Part shown: positions 57,486-64,000 of the stretch, piece by piece
Position numbering within the stretch: position 1 is the first letter of the stretch
Layout: the number at the start of each line of letters is the position of its first letter
Assembly (NCBI RefSeq): GCF_002163755.1
Contig: NZ_CP015863.1
Coordinates: 124,001 to 188,000, forward strand
DNA: 64,000 nt
Direction: 5' to 3'
Source: Vibrio campbellii CAIM 519 = NBRC 15631 = ATCC 25920
GTDB lineage: Bacteria > Pseudomonadota > Gammaproteobacteria > Enterobacterales > Vibrionaceae
The notes under the pieces: generated by a model
Database searches by the model: none
Seen by the model: only the letters and a program-made list of their open reading frames with translations
Told to the model about the DNA's origin: nothing
Translations under genes and position numbers: made by a program

Positions 57486-58655
57486 TTACACAGACATTTT
57501 TTTTATAAAATCGGCATAGCGAAGAATAATTTCTTCGGCTTTCCCATTATTTGGCTTTCCGAATAATGGTAGCTTCAGCAGTCGTCCACTAACATTACTA
57601 GCGTTTTTAATGTTAACTTCATAGGCATTAGTAGAAAGTCTATGGAAAACAGACTTTTGACCGAAGAATAATGGCTGATCTATAAGCGGTCTAGTTGACC
57701 CCGGACTATCTACGTATCCAAACCCTTGTTCTTCGGAAACTTTAAGAATGTCGTTCTTTAAACTTGAATGCTCGTTCTTGATCATAAATGGGAACGTGTA
57801 TAATCCAGGCTCAAAATCATATGGAGGACAGATGTTTTCAAAATAGGTTGACTCTTCAACAGCATCAAACAATGTTTGATAATTCACTCCACGTTGGCTT
57901 TTAATGACTGGAACTCTAGCGAATTGTTCTTTAAGAATAGCAGCACCAATTGTACTTCCGCGATACTTTAATCCTAGCCCTGTTAAAGAAACTGTAGTTA
58001 AATTCCTATCAGTCACTTCTTGCTTTACTCTTTTATTGTAATGGCCTAAAATTATTGATTTCTCGAATATTTCTTTATGGTTAGTGATCAAGTAACCACC
58101 TTCACCTGAAGTTAGCACTTTCTGGTTGGTGCTAAAGATACCGACATCACCAAAAGTACCTACTTTTTTTCCTTTGTAAGTGGCTAAATGAGCATGTGAA
58201 CAGTCTTCTATTAACTTGATTTCAAGCTTTTCGCAAACTCGGCATATCTCATCCATATCACATGGTATCCCCCACATATGTGTAAGAACAACGGCTTTAG
58301 TATTATCCGTATGTAATCTCTCTATTTCACTTGCACTTATATTTCCGTAGTTATCGCAATCCGCTTGTATAATATTAACCCCTTCATAGGCAAATGGAGA
58401 AAATGTTGCAAAAAACGTATATGAGGGAACGATTATTTCGTCACCAGGCTTAAAGTCAAGAGCGTAGTATAAAGAGTGCATTGCACCCGTTGCGCAACTA
58501 AAAAATACGGCATATTCTGTTTTATAATAATCTTTAATAACTGATTCGACCTCTCCAATAACACCTTTCGAATCAATGTCAGAAAGAGACCTTTTCAATT
58601 GATCAATTACTACCTTTTCTAATTTTTCATCTATAATTGGCCATTCGTACATCAT
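57486..58655 (-). CDS. DegT/DnrJ/EryC1-family PLP enzyme (aminotransferase)
   Basis: 389 residues. The PLP lysine is Lys179 in STNQKVLTSGEGGYLIT, the Asp that holds the pyridine nitrogen is in EDCSHAH (Asp151), and GEGG is at 184-187. Members transfer an amino group to keto-sugars or, more rarely, to cyclitols or nucleosides. Start: ATG at 58655 or 58652. The gene overlaps the aldo-keto reductase by 29 bp, so the two products are likely made together. Confidence 0.87.
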   Translation of the reverse strand: MMYEWPIIDEKLEKVVIDQLKRSLSDIDSKGVIGEVESVIKDYYKTEYAVFFSCATGAMHSLYYALDFKPGDEIIVPSYTFFATFSPFAYEGVNIIQADCDNYGNISASEIERLHTDNTKAVVLTHMWGIPCDMDEICRVCEKLEIKLIEDCSHAHLATYKGKKVGTFGDVGIFSTNQKVLTSGEGGYLITNHKEIFEKSIILGHYNKRVKQEVTDRNLTTVSLTGLGLKYRGSTIGAAILKEQFARVPVIKSQRGVNYQTLFDAVEESTYFENICPPYDFEPGLYTFPFMIKNEHSSLKNDILKVSEEQGFGYVDSPGSTRPLIDQPLFFGQKSVFHRLSTNAYEVNIKNASNVSGRLLKLPLFGKPNNGKAEEIILRYADFIKKMSV

Positions 58656-59619
58656 TTATATCCTTGTTGATATTATCAATAGCTTCTTGAATTTTATTAT
58701 ATACTTCGTCTGATATTTCGTTAGAGCAAAGAAAATCATTCAATTGGTTTGAGTTTCTTATACCAATAACTTGTATAGAATTTTCTTCTTTGAGACATCG
58801 TTTCAATAAGAAACTAATTGTTTCTGATTTCTTAAATTTTTTTAAATGTGTGTGGATTATTTTTTGGTTGTCAATACTATAAATAGACTTTCCAAACCTA
58901 GTGTCTCCTTTATTAAACTTTCTCGGCTCATTAAGCATTACGCCTTGAAATAGTGTTTTATTAAGAAGGGAGATTTTTTTATCATTGGAATCGTTTTCTC
59001 TATCAGGTATCGGAGAAAAATTGTTAGCAACGAAAGAAGGATCTAATTTATCTAATAAAAAGCATTCGAAATCATTTCTAATCACTAACTCTTTTTGGTT
59101 GGTAAACTGATGTGACTTTCTTATACAAGTAGACTTTATAATTCCACTTTCGACGCAACTTAAAATGAAATCACTGGTTTCTTCAAACTGCCTTCTATTT
59201 AAAAAATAGTTATGGTGAAATGCAAACACGTCTAAAGAATCAATTTTTAAAATATCCATTGTTCTGAATAATCTTTGTTTTACAAGTTCCTTGTCTAGAT
59301 AGTCATACTTATCTGTCTTCGTGTAACCGACTTTCAATGATATACTGCAATTTTCTGCTTTGATCGTTGAATTCAACGCGTGAGAAATTTTCCTTATAGA
59401 ACTATAGTCCGGTCCATAAGAATCTGAAGAATCTATAAAGTTAATCCCATTCTCTAAAGAGTAAACTATTGCTTCTATGTACTTTTTTTCATTAATACTC
59501 TGCCAGCCAATATGTCTTCCATTTTGGATATAAGAACCTCCTCCCTGCCACGTGCCTAATGCAATTCTACTAAGTTTTTTGTTTAACTTAGCGCAATACA
59601 ATGTGGAATAATTAGCCAT
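58627..59619 (-). CDS. Aldo-keto reductase
   Basis: 330 residues. The catalytic tetrad is recognisable: Asp63 (INFIDSSDSYG), Tyr68, Lys96 (SLKVGYT) and His135 or His136 (DVFAFHHNY). IQVIGIRNSNQLNDFL is the NADPH-site loop. It resembles the YdhF/YghZ broad class. Its ATG overlaps the stop codon of the radical SAM gene (TAATG), a sign of coupled translation. Substrate unknown; a sugar or peptide aldehyde or ketone is possible. Confidence 0.85.
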   Translation of the reverse strand: MANYSTLYCAKLNKKLSRIALGTWQGGGSYIQNGRHIGWQSINEKKYIEAIVYSLENGINFIDSSDSYGPDYSSIRKISHALNSTIKAENCSISLKVGYTKTDKYDYLDKELVKQRLFRTMDILKIDSLDVFAFHHNYFLNRRQFEETSDFILSCVESGIIKSTCIRKSHQFTNQKELVIRNDFECFLLDKLDPSFVANNFSPIPDRENDSNDKKISLLNKTLFQGVMLNEPRKFNKGDTRFGKSIYSIDNQKIIHTHLKKFKKSETISFLLKRCLKEENSIQVIGIRNSNQLNDFLCSNEISDEVYNKIQEAIDNINKDINDVRMANYR

Positions 59620-61868
59620 TATGCATCCTTTAACTTCCAGCCTTTATCTTTTCTAGACAGAAAATGCTTGTAGCCATCAGAAATAATCGTCATTAATTTA
59701 CTGCTAATATTCCCTCTCAATAAGGTTAGCGATGTTTCAATATCTTCTGTTTGCTGTTTTAATTTAAGGTCTATGATTTTATAAAGAACAGAGTTAAGAT
59801 TTTCAATAGTATTATCTTTTGAATATTCTTTCCTCTTTTCATCGATGAAATCGGAAAATCTGATATCTCTGTGGTTATCAAGTATTTTTTTGTCACCTAT
59901 AACTACATACAAAAAGCATCCCAGTAACTCCCAACTGTTTCTTCTGATAATTTTCCTTGTTCTATGAATTGCTTCCCTTTCGTCGCTATTTGATATTTTC
60001 TGAACACTTTTTAGCGTATAATCAAAAGGATATGACATATCAATCCACAATTGGCTATAGTAACTAAACCTACCTATTCTTCGGTCCAGATAGTTAGCAT
60101 CGACTCTACCCATCGCTTCATTAAACCCTGTGGCTAGTCCCAGGCTTATAACTTCTTTCGTATAGTTTGCACCTTGAAGGTTTTCCATTGAACCTAGCAT
60201 GTAGGACACGTCTTCATAGAATGCTCTGCCTGTTGAATGAACACTGCAGTAATCATTATTCTGTGCTAAGAGGTAGGCATCTTTTGGACTTATTGAAAGA
60301 TCACTACTGACAATTAGATCTTTTCGACCTAGAAAATAATACGTAGCAAGCAGTTCTTCCATTGACATTAGATGGTCATAAGTAATGTAAGTGTATCTTG
60401 TCTTTATTCCCATCATACTTAGGATTCGAATCGCTAAGATGTTCTGCAACGATGTTGTTTTTTTATTGAATCGCTCTAAAATTGAATCGACACCTGACTC
60501 TACACCGAACAAACACCGGTCTAAAGATGTGTCTCGGAGCTTTCTCCACATATTCAATCGCTTTTGATGCCAATCTACATTTTTGTTTAATCGAACTACT
60601 TGATCTACTCTTGAGTTTGTTTCAAACTTAAATCCAAACCTATGTATTTGGTCTGCCAAGTCTTCAATTCTTTTTTGCGACTCTCTGTTGTAGCCTAGAA
60701 ACTCTTCATCTACTAAGAATATTTTTTTCGGTAGTAAGTTATTTTTATTAAACTCACTTTCAATATATGGCATTAGAGATTTTATAGATTGGACCGAGTC
60801 ACCTGCCCATATTCCTTTGTGCTGACGTGGACAAAATGAACACGCATAGCTGCAACCTCGGCTAGATTCAAGCTGCATTACTCCGTTTAAATTTAATGTT
60901 TTAGGTAGGAGGTCTAGCTCTGGTAATATGTCTAATGACACTCGGTTATTTATAGCTTTTGTTTCATAAAATTTGCCATCATTAATATAAGCAACACCAG
61001 GTACATCTGAACAATCGGTATTGTCAATTGCGGCACGAGTAAAGTCGACCATCGTCGATTCACCCGATGACGTACCAATGTATATATTTGGATATTTATC
61101 AAGAAGAATATTCTTATTCAAAACAGCTAAGCTGCCCCCAACTATAATCCTTGACGTTAAATCAAGGTTTCTCTCAACTAATTCAGAGAGTATATATTCT
61201 AATACATCTTGCTGACCAAATGTTACTGATATAGCGATAACCTTAGGTTTTTTAAGCACAATTGAACTAACAAGTTCATGAGAACTTAGTTCTAATTGCA
61301 TATCCAATAGGCTTACGTCTCCGAGATGGTTTGATCGCAAAGCTCTAGCAATACACGATATTCCAAGAGCAACTCTCGGCAATGGGAATATTTCAGGATG
61401 ATATAAGCCAGCTAACACTATCGGTGACTCAGTTGTCTGCCTTATTAGGTCTGGGCTTATATAACCTTCACCATAGTATTGATTAGCGTTGACTACCGTA
61501 ACAAGATTATTTGATACAATATCCACATCCCTAATTGGTTTCCCCAAACTCAATGCATGACATGATAAGTCGATAGAATAAATAATTATTACACGTTCAT
61601 CTACAGAACCAGATACTATAGTTTTATAATCTTTAGGTAAGTTATTGTTAATTAACTCTTTAATTTTTTCCGGTTCGCATTGATGCAATATAATATTATC
61701 GCTGAGTTCATCAGGTTCTTTTATGTAATCAATTTTTGTCAAAAAGGAATTAATTTCTTTTTTTCTATCTCTATAGTTTAGTAGATTGTGTTTTACGCTT
61801 ACGACTTTTATTATTTGAGCCTTGCCTGCCGCACCACCAATATTTTCAATTTTATTTAACGTAGCCAA
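59619..61868 (-). CDS. B12-binding-domain radical SAM enzyme
   Basis: 749 residues. An N-terminal region of about 150 residues is unassigned. A Rossmann-like cobalamin-binding domain covers about 165-285 (LGISCIARALRSNHLGDVSLLDMQLELSSHELVSSIVLKKPKVIAISVTFGQQDVLEYIL...IIVGGSLAV). The radical SAM core has the cluster motif C339-SYA-C343-SF-C346 (SSRGCSYACSFCPRQH), then GVESGVDSILERFNKKTT. A C-terminal extension of about 200 residues follows. Class B enzymes of this type often methylate unreactive carbon or phosphorus; others rearrange or ring-contract. The neighbours suggest tailoring of a small molecule or peptide. Confidence 0.85.
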   Translation of the reverse strand: MATLNKIENIGGAAGKAQIIKVVSVKHNLLNYRDRKKEINSFLTKIDYIKEPDELSDNIILHQCEPEKIKELINNNLPKDYKTIVSGSVDERVIIIYSIDLSCHALSLGKPIRDVDIVSNNLVTVVNANQYYGEGYISPDLIRQTTESPIVLAGLYHPEIFPLPRVALGISCIARALRSNHLGDVSLLDMQLELSSHELVSSIVLKKPKVIAISVTFGQQDVLEYILSELVERNLDLTSRIIVGGSLAVLNKNILLDKYPNIYIGTSSGESTMVDFTRAAIDNTDCSDVPGVAYINDGKFYETKAINNRVSLDILPELDLLPKTLNLNGVMQLESSRGCSYACSFCPRQHKGIWAGDSVQSIKSLMPYIESEFNKNNLLPKKIFLVDEEFLGYNRESQKRIEDLADQIHRFGFKFETNSRVDQVVRLNKNVDWHQKRLNMWRKLRDTSLDRCLFGVESGVDSILERFNKKTTSLQNILAIRILSMMGIKTRYTYITYDHLMSMEELLATYYFLGRKDLIVSSDLSISPKDAYLLAQNNDYCSVHSTGRAFYEDVSYMLGSMENLQGANYTKEVISLGLATGFNEAMGRVDANYLDRRIGRFSYYSQLWIDMSYPFDYTLKSVQKISNSDEREAIHRTRKIIRRNSWELLGCFLYVVIGDKKILDNHRDIRFSDFIDEKRKEYSKDNTIENLNSVLYKIIDLKLKQQTEDIETSLTLLRGNISSKLMTIISDGYKHFLSRKDKGWKLKDA

Positions 61869-61900
61869 CTTAAAGCTCCATTTTTAGTTATTTTTTTTAT

Positions 61901-63040
61901 TTATGTTAAAGTCCATTTATCTGTAAGGTATATATCACAAGATATTTTTTCTGTAATTACTCCTTCTAAGGGGATACCAATATCATGGTGTTTTTTTACT
62001 TCCTTTATTGTTAAATTATAATTTTCGTTCTCTTTTCTTCTTCTCAAAATATCGTTGTAAATAATTTGATCATTCAATCCTTGGCACTTTACATAGTCAA
62101 TTGCATGGTGTAGTTCACAATCATATTTGTTATTTTCTACAATATCTTGGTGTTCAGAGATAAAGCTAGAATGTGTTTTTATTTCTTGTAATAAAAATGC
62201 TAACTTTTTTTCATGTCTTAGATAGATATTCTGGTCTGTTAGATATTTATTTATCAAGAGTAGGCTGAAATGCAATGATTCTTTACAAACAAATCTGGAA
62301 ATTGTTAGTAGTTCTTGATCAGTTAATGATTCCAATAAGTAGTTAAAATCAATTGCATCTCGTATAGAGAAGCTTTTTGCCTTGTTATCTCTGTTAATGA
62401 TTTCAACCATAAATGCGATCATCATTGATACTTGAAAAGGTTTAGTAGCAAAGACTTCTATTAGATTAACACCTGAATAGAATGTTCCTGGGTAGTTTTT
62501 GTAGTGAACTTCAAGCCATAACTTGTCACTGTATTTCCAAGGAAAAGGGTGGCTCATATCATGTTGAAATATCCCAGATAAAGTTTCAATTTTATTTTGT
62601 TTCATCAGCCATAGCTTTGAATTTCTGTACGACTTTGCTAATATCAAAGATACAAACTTTATATAATCGGTTTTGCTATCAAATAACAAATCTAAATCTC
62701 TAACTTCCCTAATCATCCCTTTCGGGTATAGATACGAATAGTTTGGTCCTTTAACATACATTACCTTTCCTACAAGGTTCATTTCTTCCAAGTAACTATC
62801 AATCTTCAGTTTGTGTGCTGATATTTCGTCGTAGGCTTTCAGTAGATTAGACAACTCCTGGGATAGGCTATCTCGAAAGTAACTAAGATAACCGTATAAG
62901 ATCTTTTCTTTTCTTAAGAAATTCACTTTTTGATCTTCAGTTTTGAATTCACACTCGAGTAATCTTTCAAGCTCTATGTAATTCTGATCTAGCACAAGAT
63001 CATAAACCATTGATAAAAAAGTATTTTTTCTAAATTTCAC
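61901..63040 (-). CDS. Nucleotidyltransferase-like protein (NTP_transf_5 type)
   Basis: 379 residues. VMYVKGPNYSYLYPKGMIREVRDLDLLFDSKTDY (about res. 93-125) fits the Uncharacterised_NTase (PF14907) pattern: a KG motif, Arg, then the acidic pair DLD (Asp115, Asp117) that would bind metal. The rest is helical. Proteins of this group are found in lasso-peptide and other modified-peptide gene clusters, where their job is unclear. It is the first gene of the eight-gene operon, with a 32-bp gap to the radical SAM gene. Confidence 0.72.
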   Translation of the reverse strand: MKFRKNTFLSMVYDLVLDQNYIELERLLECEFKTEDQKVNFLRKEKILYGYLSYFRDSLSQELSNLLKAYDEISAHKLKIDSYLEEMNLVGKVMYVKGPNYSYLYPKGMIREVRDLDLLFDSKTDYIKFVSLILAKSYRNSKLWLMKQNKIETLSGIFQHDMSHPFPWKYSDKLWLEVHYKNYPGTFYSGVNLIEVFATKPFQVSMMIAFMVEIINRDNKAKSFSIRDAIDFNYLLESLTDQELLTISRFVCKESLHFSLLLINKYLTDQNIYLRHEKKLAFLLQEIKTHSSFISEHQDIVENNKYDCELHHAIDYVKCQGLNDQIIYNDILRRRKENENYNLTIKEVKKHHDIGIPLEGVITEKISCDIYLTDKWTLT

Positions 63041-63272
63041 CTAAAGCATCCTTGCACAACATCACATTTACCCAGTGAAACTACATTGACCAATGTATTT
63101 ACTTCAATATCAACATTGTTGATATGTGATCCGTTGCTATAAACCAACAGGCTATTCACTAAGGTGTGTAAAATTACTTTGCTGTGTTAAATGTTTGTGG
63201 TATTAATCAAAGGTCTCGTTACATAATGGGCACTTTTATATCATTGATACAACATAAGAAAGGAGGTACTTC
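63041..63272. promoter_or_regulatory. Divergent promoter region of the island with two inverted repeats
   Basis: 232 bp between the operon and the peptide gene. ATATCAAC-att-GTTGATAT (63107-63125) is a perfect dyad, and ACATTG-ac-CAATGT (63083-63096) a second one, both nearer the minus-strand operon. Either could be a regulator site. No regulator gene is in view. I could not assign -10/-35 boxes with confidence. Confidence 0.5.
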
Positions 63273-63326
63273 ATGAAGTTAGTTCGTAAAGGGAAAAAAG
63301 TTTCATTTGAAAACCCACGCCTATAA
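63273..63326 (+). CDS. 17-aa peptide, candidate precursor or leader peptide
   Basis: ATG at 63273 follows a perfect AAGGAGGT (63260-63267), the best ribosome-binding site in the region, with 5 bp spacing. It encodes MKLVRKGKKVSFENPRL and stops. Six of 17 residues are basic, in a K/R-rich front and a short end ENPRL. A strong terminator follows within 15 bp, so the transcript is largely this peptide. Strong initiation, a solo terminator and divergent modifying enzymes resemble very small precursor genes such as mccA of microcin C. The alternative is an attenuation leader for the gene at 63398. No homologue recalled. Confidence 0.6.
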   Translation: MKLVRKGKKVSFENPRL

Positions 63327-63335
63327 TTAACCTGA

Positions 63336-63368
63336 TATAAACCACTCAGCTTCTTGAGTGGTTTTTTA
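63336..63368 (+). terminator. Terminator or attenuator after the peptide gene
   Basis: AAACCACTCA-gcttctt-GAGTGGTTT followed by TTTACTTAC. It separates the peptide gene from the next gene, whose AAGGAGG lies at 63385-63391; readthrough would be needed if no other promoter exists. Confidence 0.85.
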
Positions 63369-63397
63369 CTTACTGCGTGAACCTAAGGAGGTTTTAG

Positions 63398-64000
63398 ATG
63401 TTTCAAAAGTATCCTATCTTGTCGCCAGATGTTTGCTATAAATCTACTGGAAAATCTATAAAATTTGAGATTGGGAATGATAGCTTTGAATTGGAATTGG
63501 ACAGTTTGTGTTTGACAAAAAATGTCAAAAAGGTCTTAGAACACTTAGAGTTAAAAGAGCTAGATCTAGCCAAAAAAGTTGACTTGTCCCCTTACAGCTT
63601 TGAGCAACTGATAGAAATTCTTGATTCCGAATGTATTATTACTGAATTTGACCCAAAAGATATTCGTGTATTCTCAGGAAAAAAGTTAATCTGCGACCAG
63701 GAAAGGTACTATTACAAACATGTGCTATCTCAGCTACATCCTGATATTTTTACTCAACAGCTTGAAGATAAGTCAGTTTCGAATGAAACGTTGTTGCGAT
63801 GGGCGCTGCAATATAGCTTTATTACCCAAAATGCAGAAAGTTGTATAGCAGCATCTTTAATTAATAAAGACTTAAATGACCATCTACGAGAACAGTTGTT
63901 TTCTTTTTTTCGAGAAGAGATTGGTCACCAAAAACTACTCAAAAGTGCTTCCGATTATAGCAAAGCTGAGTTAGAGAGTGTTGTTGTACATGTGTCAACA
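63398..64000 (+). CDS. Heme-oxygenase-like (PqqC/TenA-type) protein with an N-terminal extension (partial)
   Basis: 201 codons to the window edge, started at an ATG with AAGGAGG 6 bp upstream. Residues 1-85 (YPILSPDVCYKSTGKSIKFEIG ... SPYSFEQLIEILDSECIITEF) look like a small winged-helix domain of the type that recognises leader peptides, three strands then three helices; this is a pattern judgement. From about 105 on, RWALQYSFITQNAESC and REQLFSFFREEIGHQKLL carry the E...ExxH ligands (Glu147, Glu174, His177) seen in heme-oxygenase-like diiron oxidases and in PqqC-like folds. The C-terminal third lies outside. It is likely to act on the 17-aa peptide or on the product of the divergent operon. 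Confidence 0.68.
   Translation, partial: MFQKYPILSPDVCYKSTGKSIKFEIGNDSFELELDSLCLTKNVKKVLEHLELKELDLAKKVDLSPYSFEQLIEILDSECIITEFDPKDIRVFSGKKLICDQERYYYKHVLSQLHPDIFTQQLEDKSVSNETLLRWALQYSFITQNAESCIAASLINKDLNDHLREQLFSFFREEIGHQKLLKSASDYSKAELESVVVHVST

Noticed and set aside
57486..59619. O-antigen or capsule sugar locus, because of the DegT enzyme and formyltransferase
   Set aside because: No glycosyltransferase, sugar-nucleotide dehydratase, flippase or polymerase is present; the radical SAM, heme-oxygenase-like and peptide genes do not fit. The right edge is not visible, so this remains the main alternative.
63336..63368. Proof of attenuation control of the 63398 gene
   Set aside because: The hairpin is a good terminator, but no competing antiterminator and no regulatory codon run was found, so attenuation is only mentioned as an alternative.

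Overview
The window is chromosomal DNA of a Vibrio, most likely the Harveyi clade (V. parahaemolyticus / V. alginolyticus / V. campbellii group). The 16S gene, the Glu-Lys-Val spacer tRNAs, the ilvY-ilvC / vexRAB-like / rep order, the pknT-ecfP locus and the uspA-ftnA-uspB-yhiN order all point there. This is inferred from gene content and order; no species call was computed.

Layout. 1-417: partial yrdA. 418-6365: a complete rrn operon with tandem promoters, 16S, tRNA-Glu/Lys/Val, 23S, 5S and tRNA-Asp, then a decayed tRNA-Asp 3' end. 6703-9388: divergent ilvY/ilvC. 9526-9738: two different 7-bp tandem repeat arrays next to ubiK. 10122-15001: an RND efflux operon (TetR regulator, membrane fusion protein, pump) with its palindromic operator. 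15136-17637: rep helicase and cytochrome c5. 17999-18900: an Arg-His-Pro-His-Pro tRNA cluster followed by tRNA-Pro debris. 19055-27075: a HAD phosphatase, a four-gene peptide ABC importer and a SPOR-domain protein. 27137-34835: a Ser/Thr kinase - ECF sigma factor locus (pknT-ecfP type) with secreted and membrane proteins of unknown role and a very small Cys-rich ORF. 34975-36898: an eroded gluconate/Entner-Doudoroff locus in which only eda is intact. 37021-51686: housekeeping genes (gorA, a GST pseudogene, rlmJ, prlC, asnC, a GGDEF-EAL protein, rsmJ, uspA, ftnA, uspB, yhiN).

51702-54059 is an insertion-sequence graveyard: IS21-like terminal repeats, a dead IS66-family element with both inverted repeats, and an IS1-family element cut off at its 5' side. 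Immediately beyond it, from 54144 to the right edge, the DNA becomes visibly A+T-rich and carries an unusual biosynthetic island. Eight tightly packed, partly overlapping minus-strand genes encode a nucleotidyltransferase-like protein, a B12-binding radical SAM enzyme, an aldo-keto reductase, a DegT-type PLP enzyme, a cupin-like protein, a formyltransferase, a thymidylate-kinase-like protein and an MFS exporter. Transcribed divergently are a 17-codon peptide gene with a perfect Shine-Dalgarno sequence and its own terminator, and then a protein that looks like a small recognition domain fused to a heme-oxygenase-like (PqqC/TenA-like) domain. I read this as a candidate peptide-derived natural-product pathway. 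It is the most interesting part of the window, and the right edge cuts it off.

Secondary themes are erosion by internal deletion (gntR, gntP and a glutathione S-transferase), tRNA-fragment debris duplicated together with terminators, and several perfect palindromes in regulatory regions.
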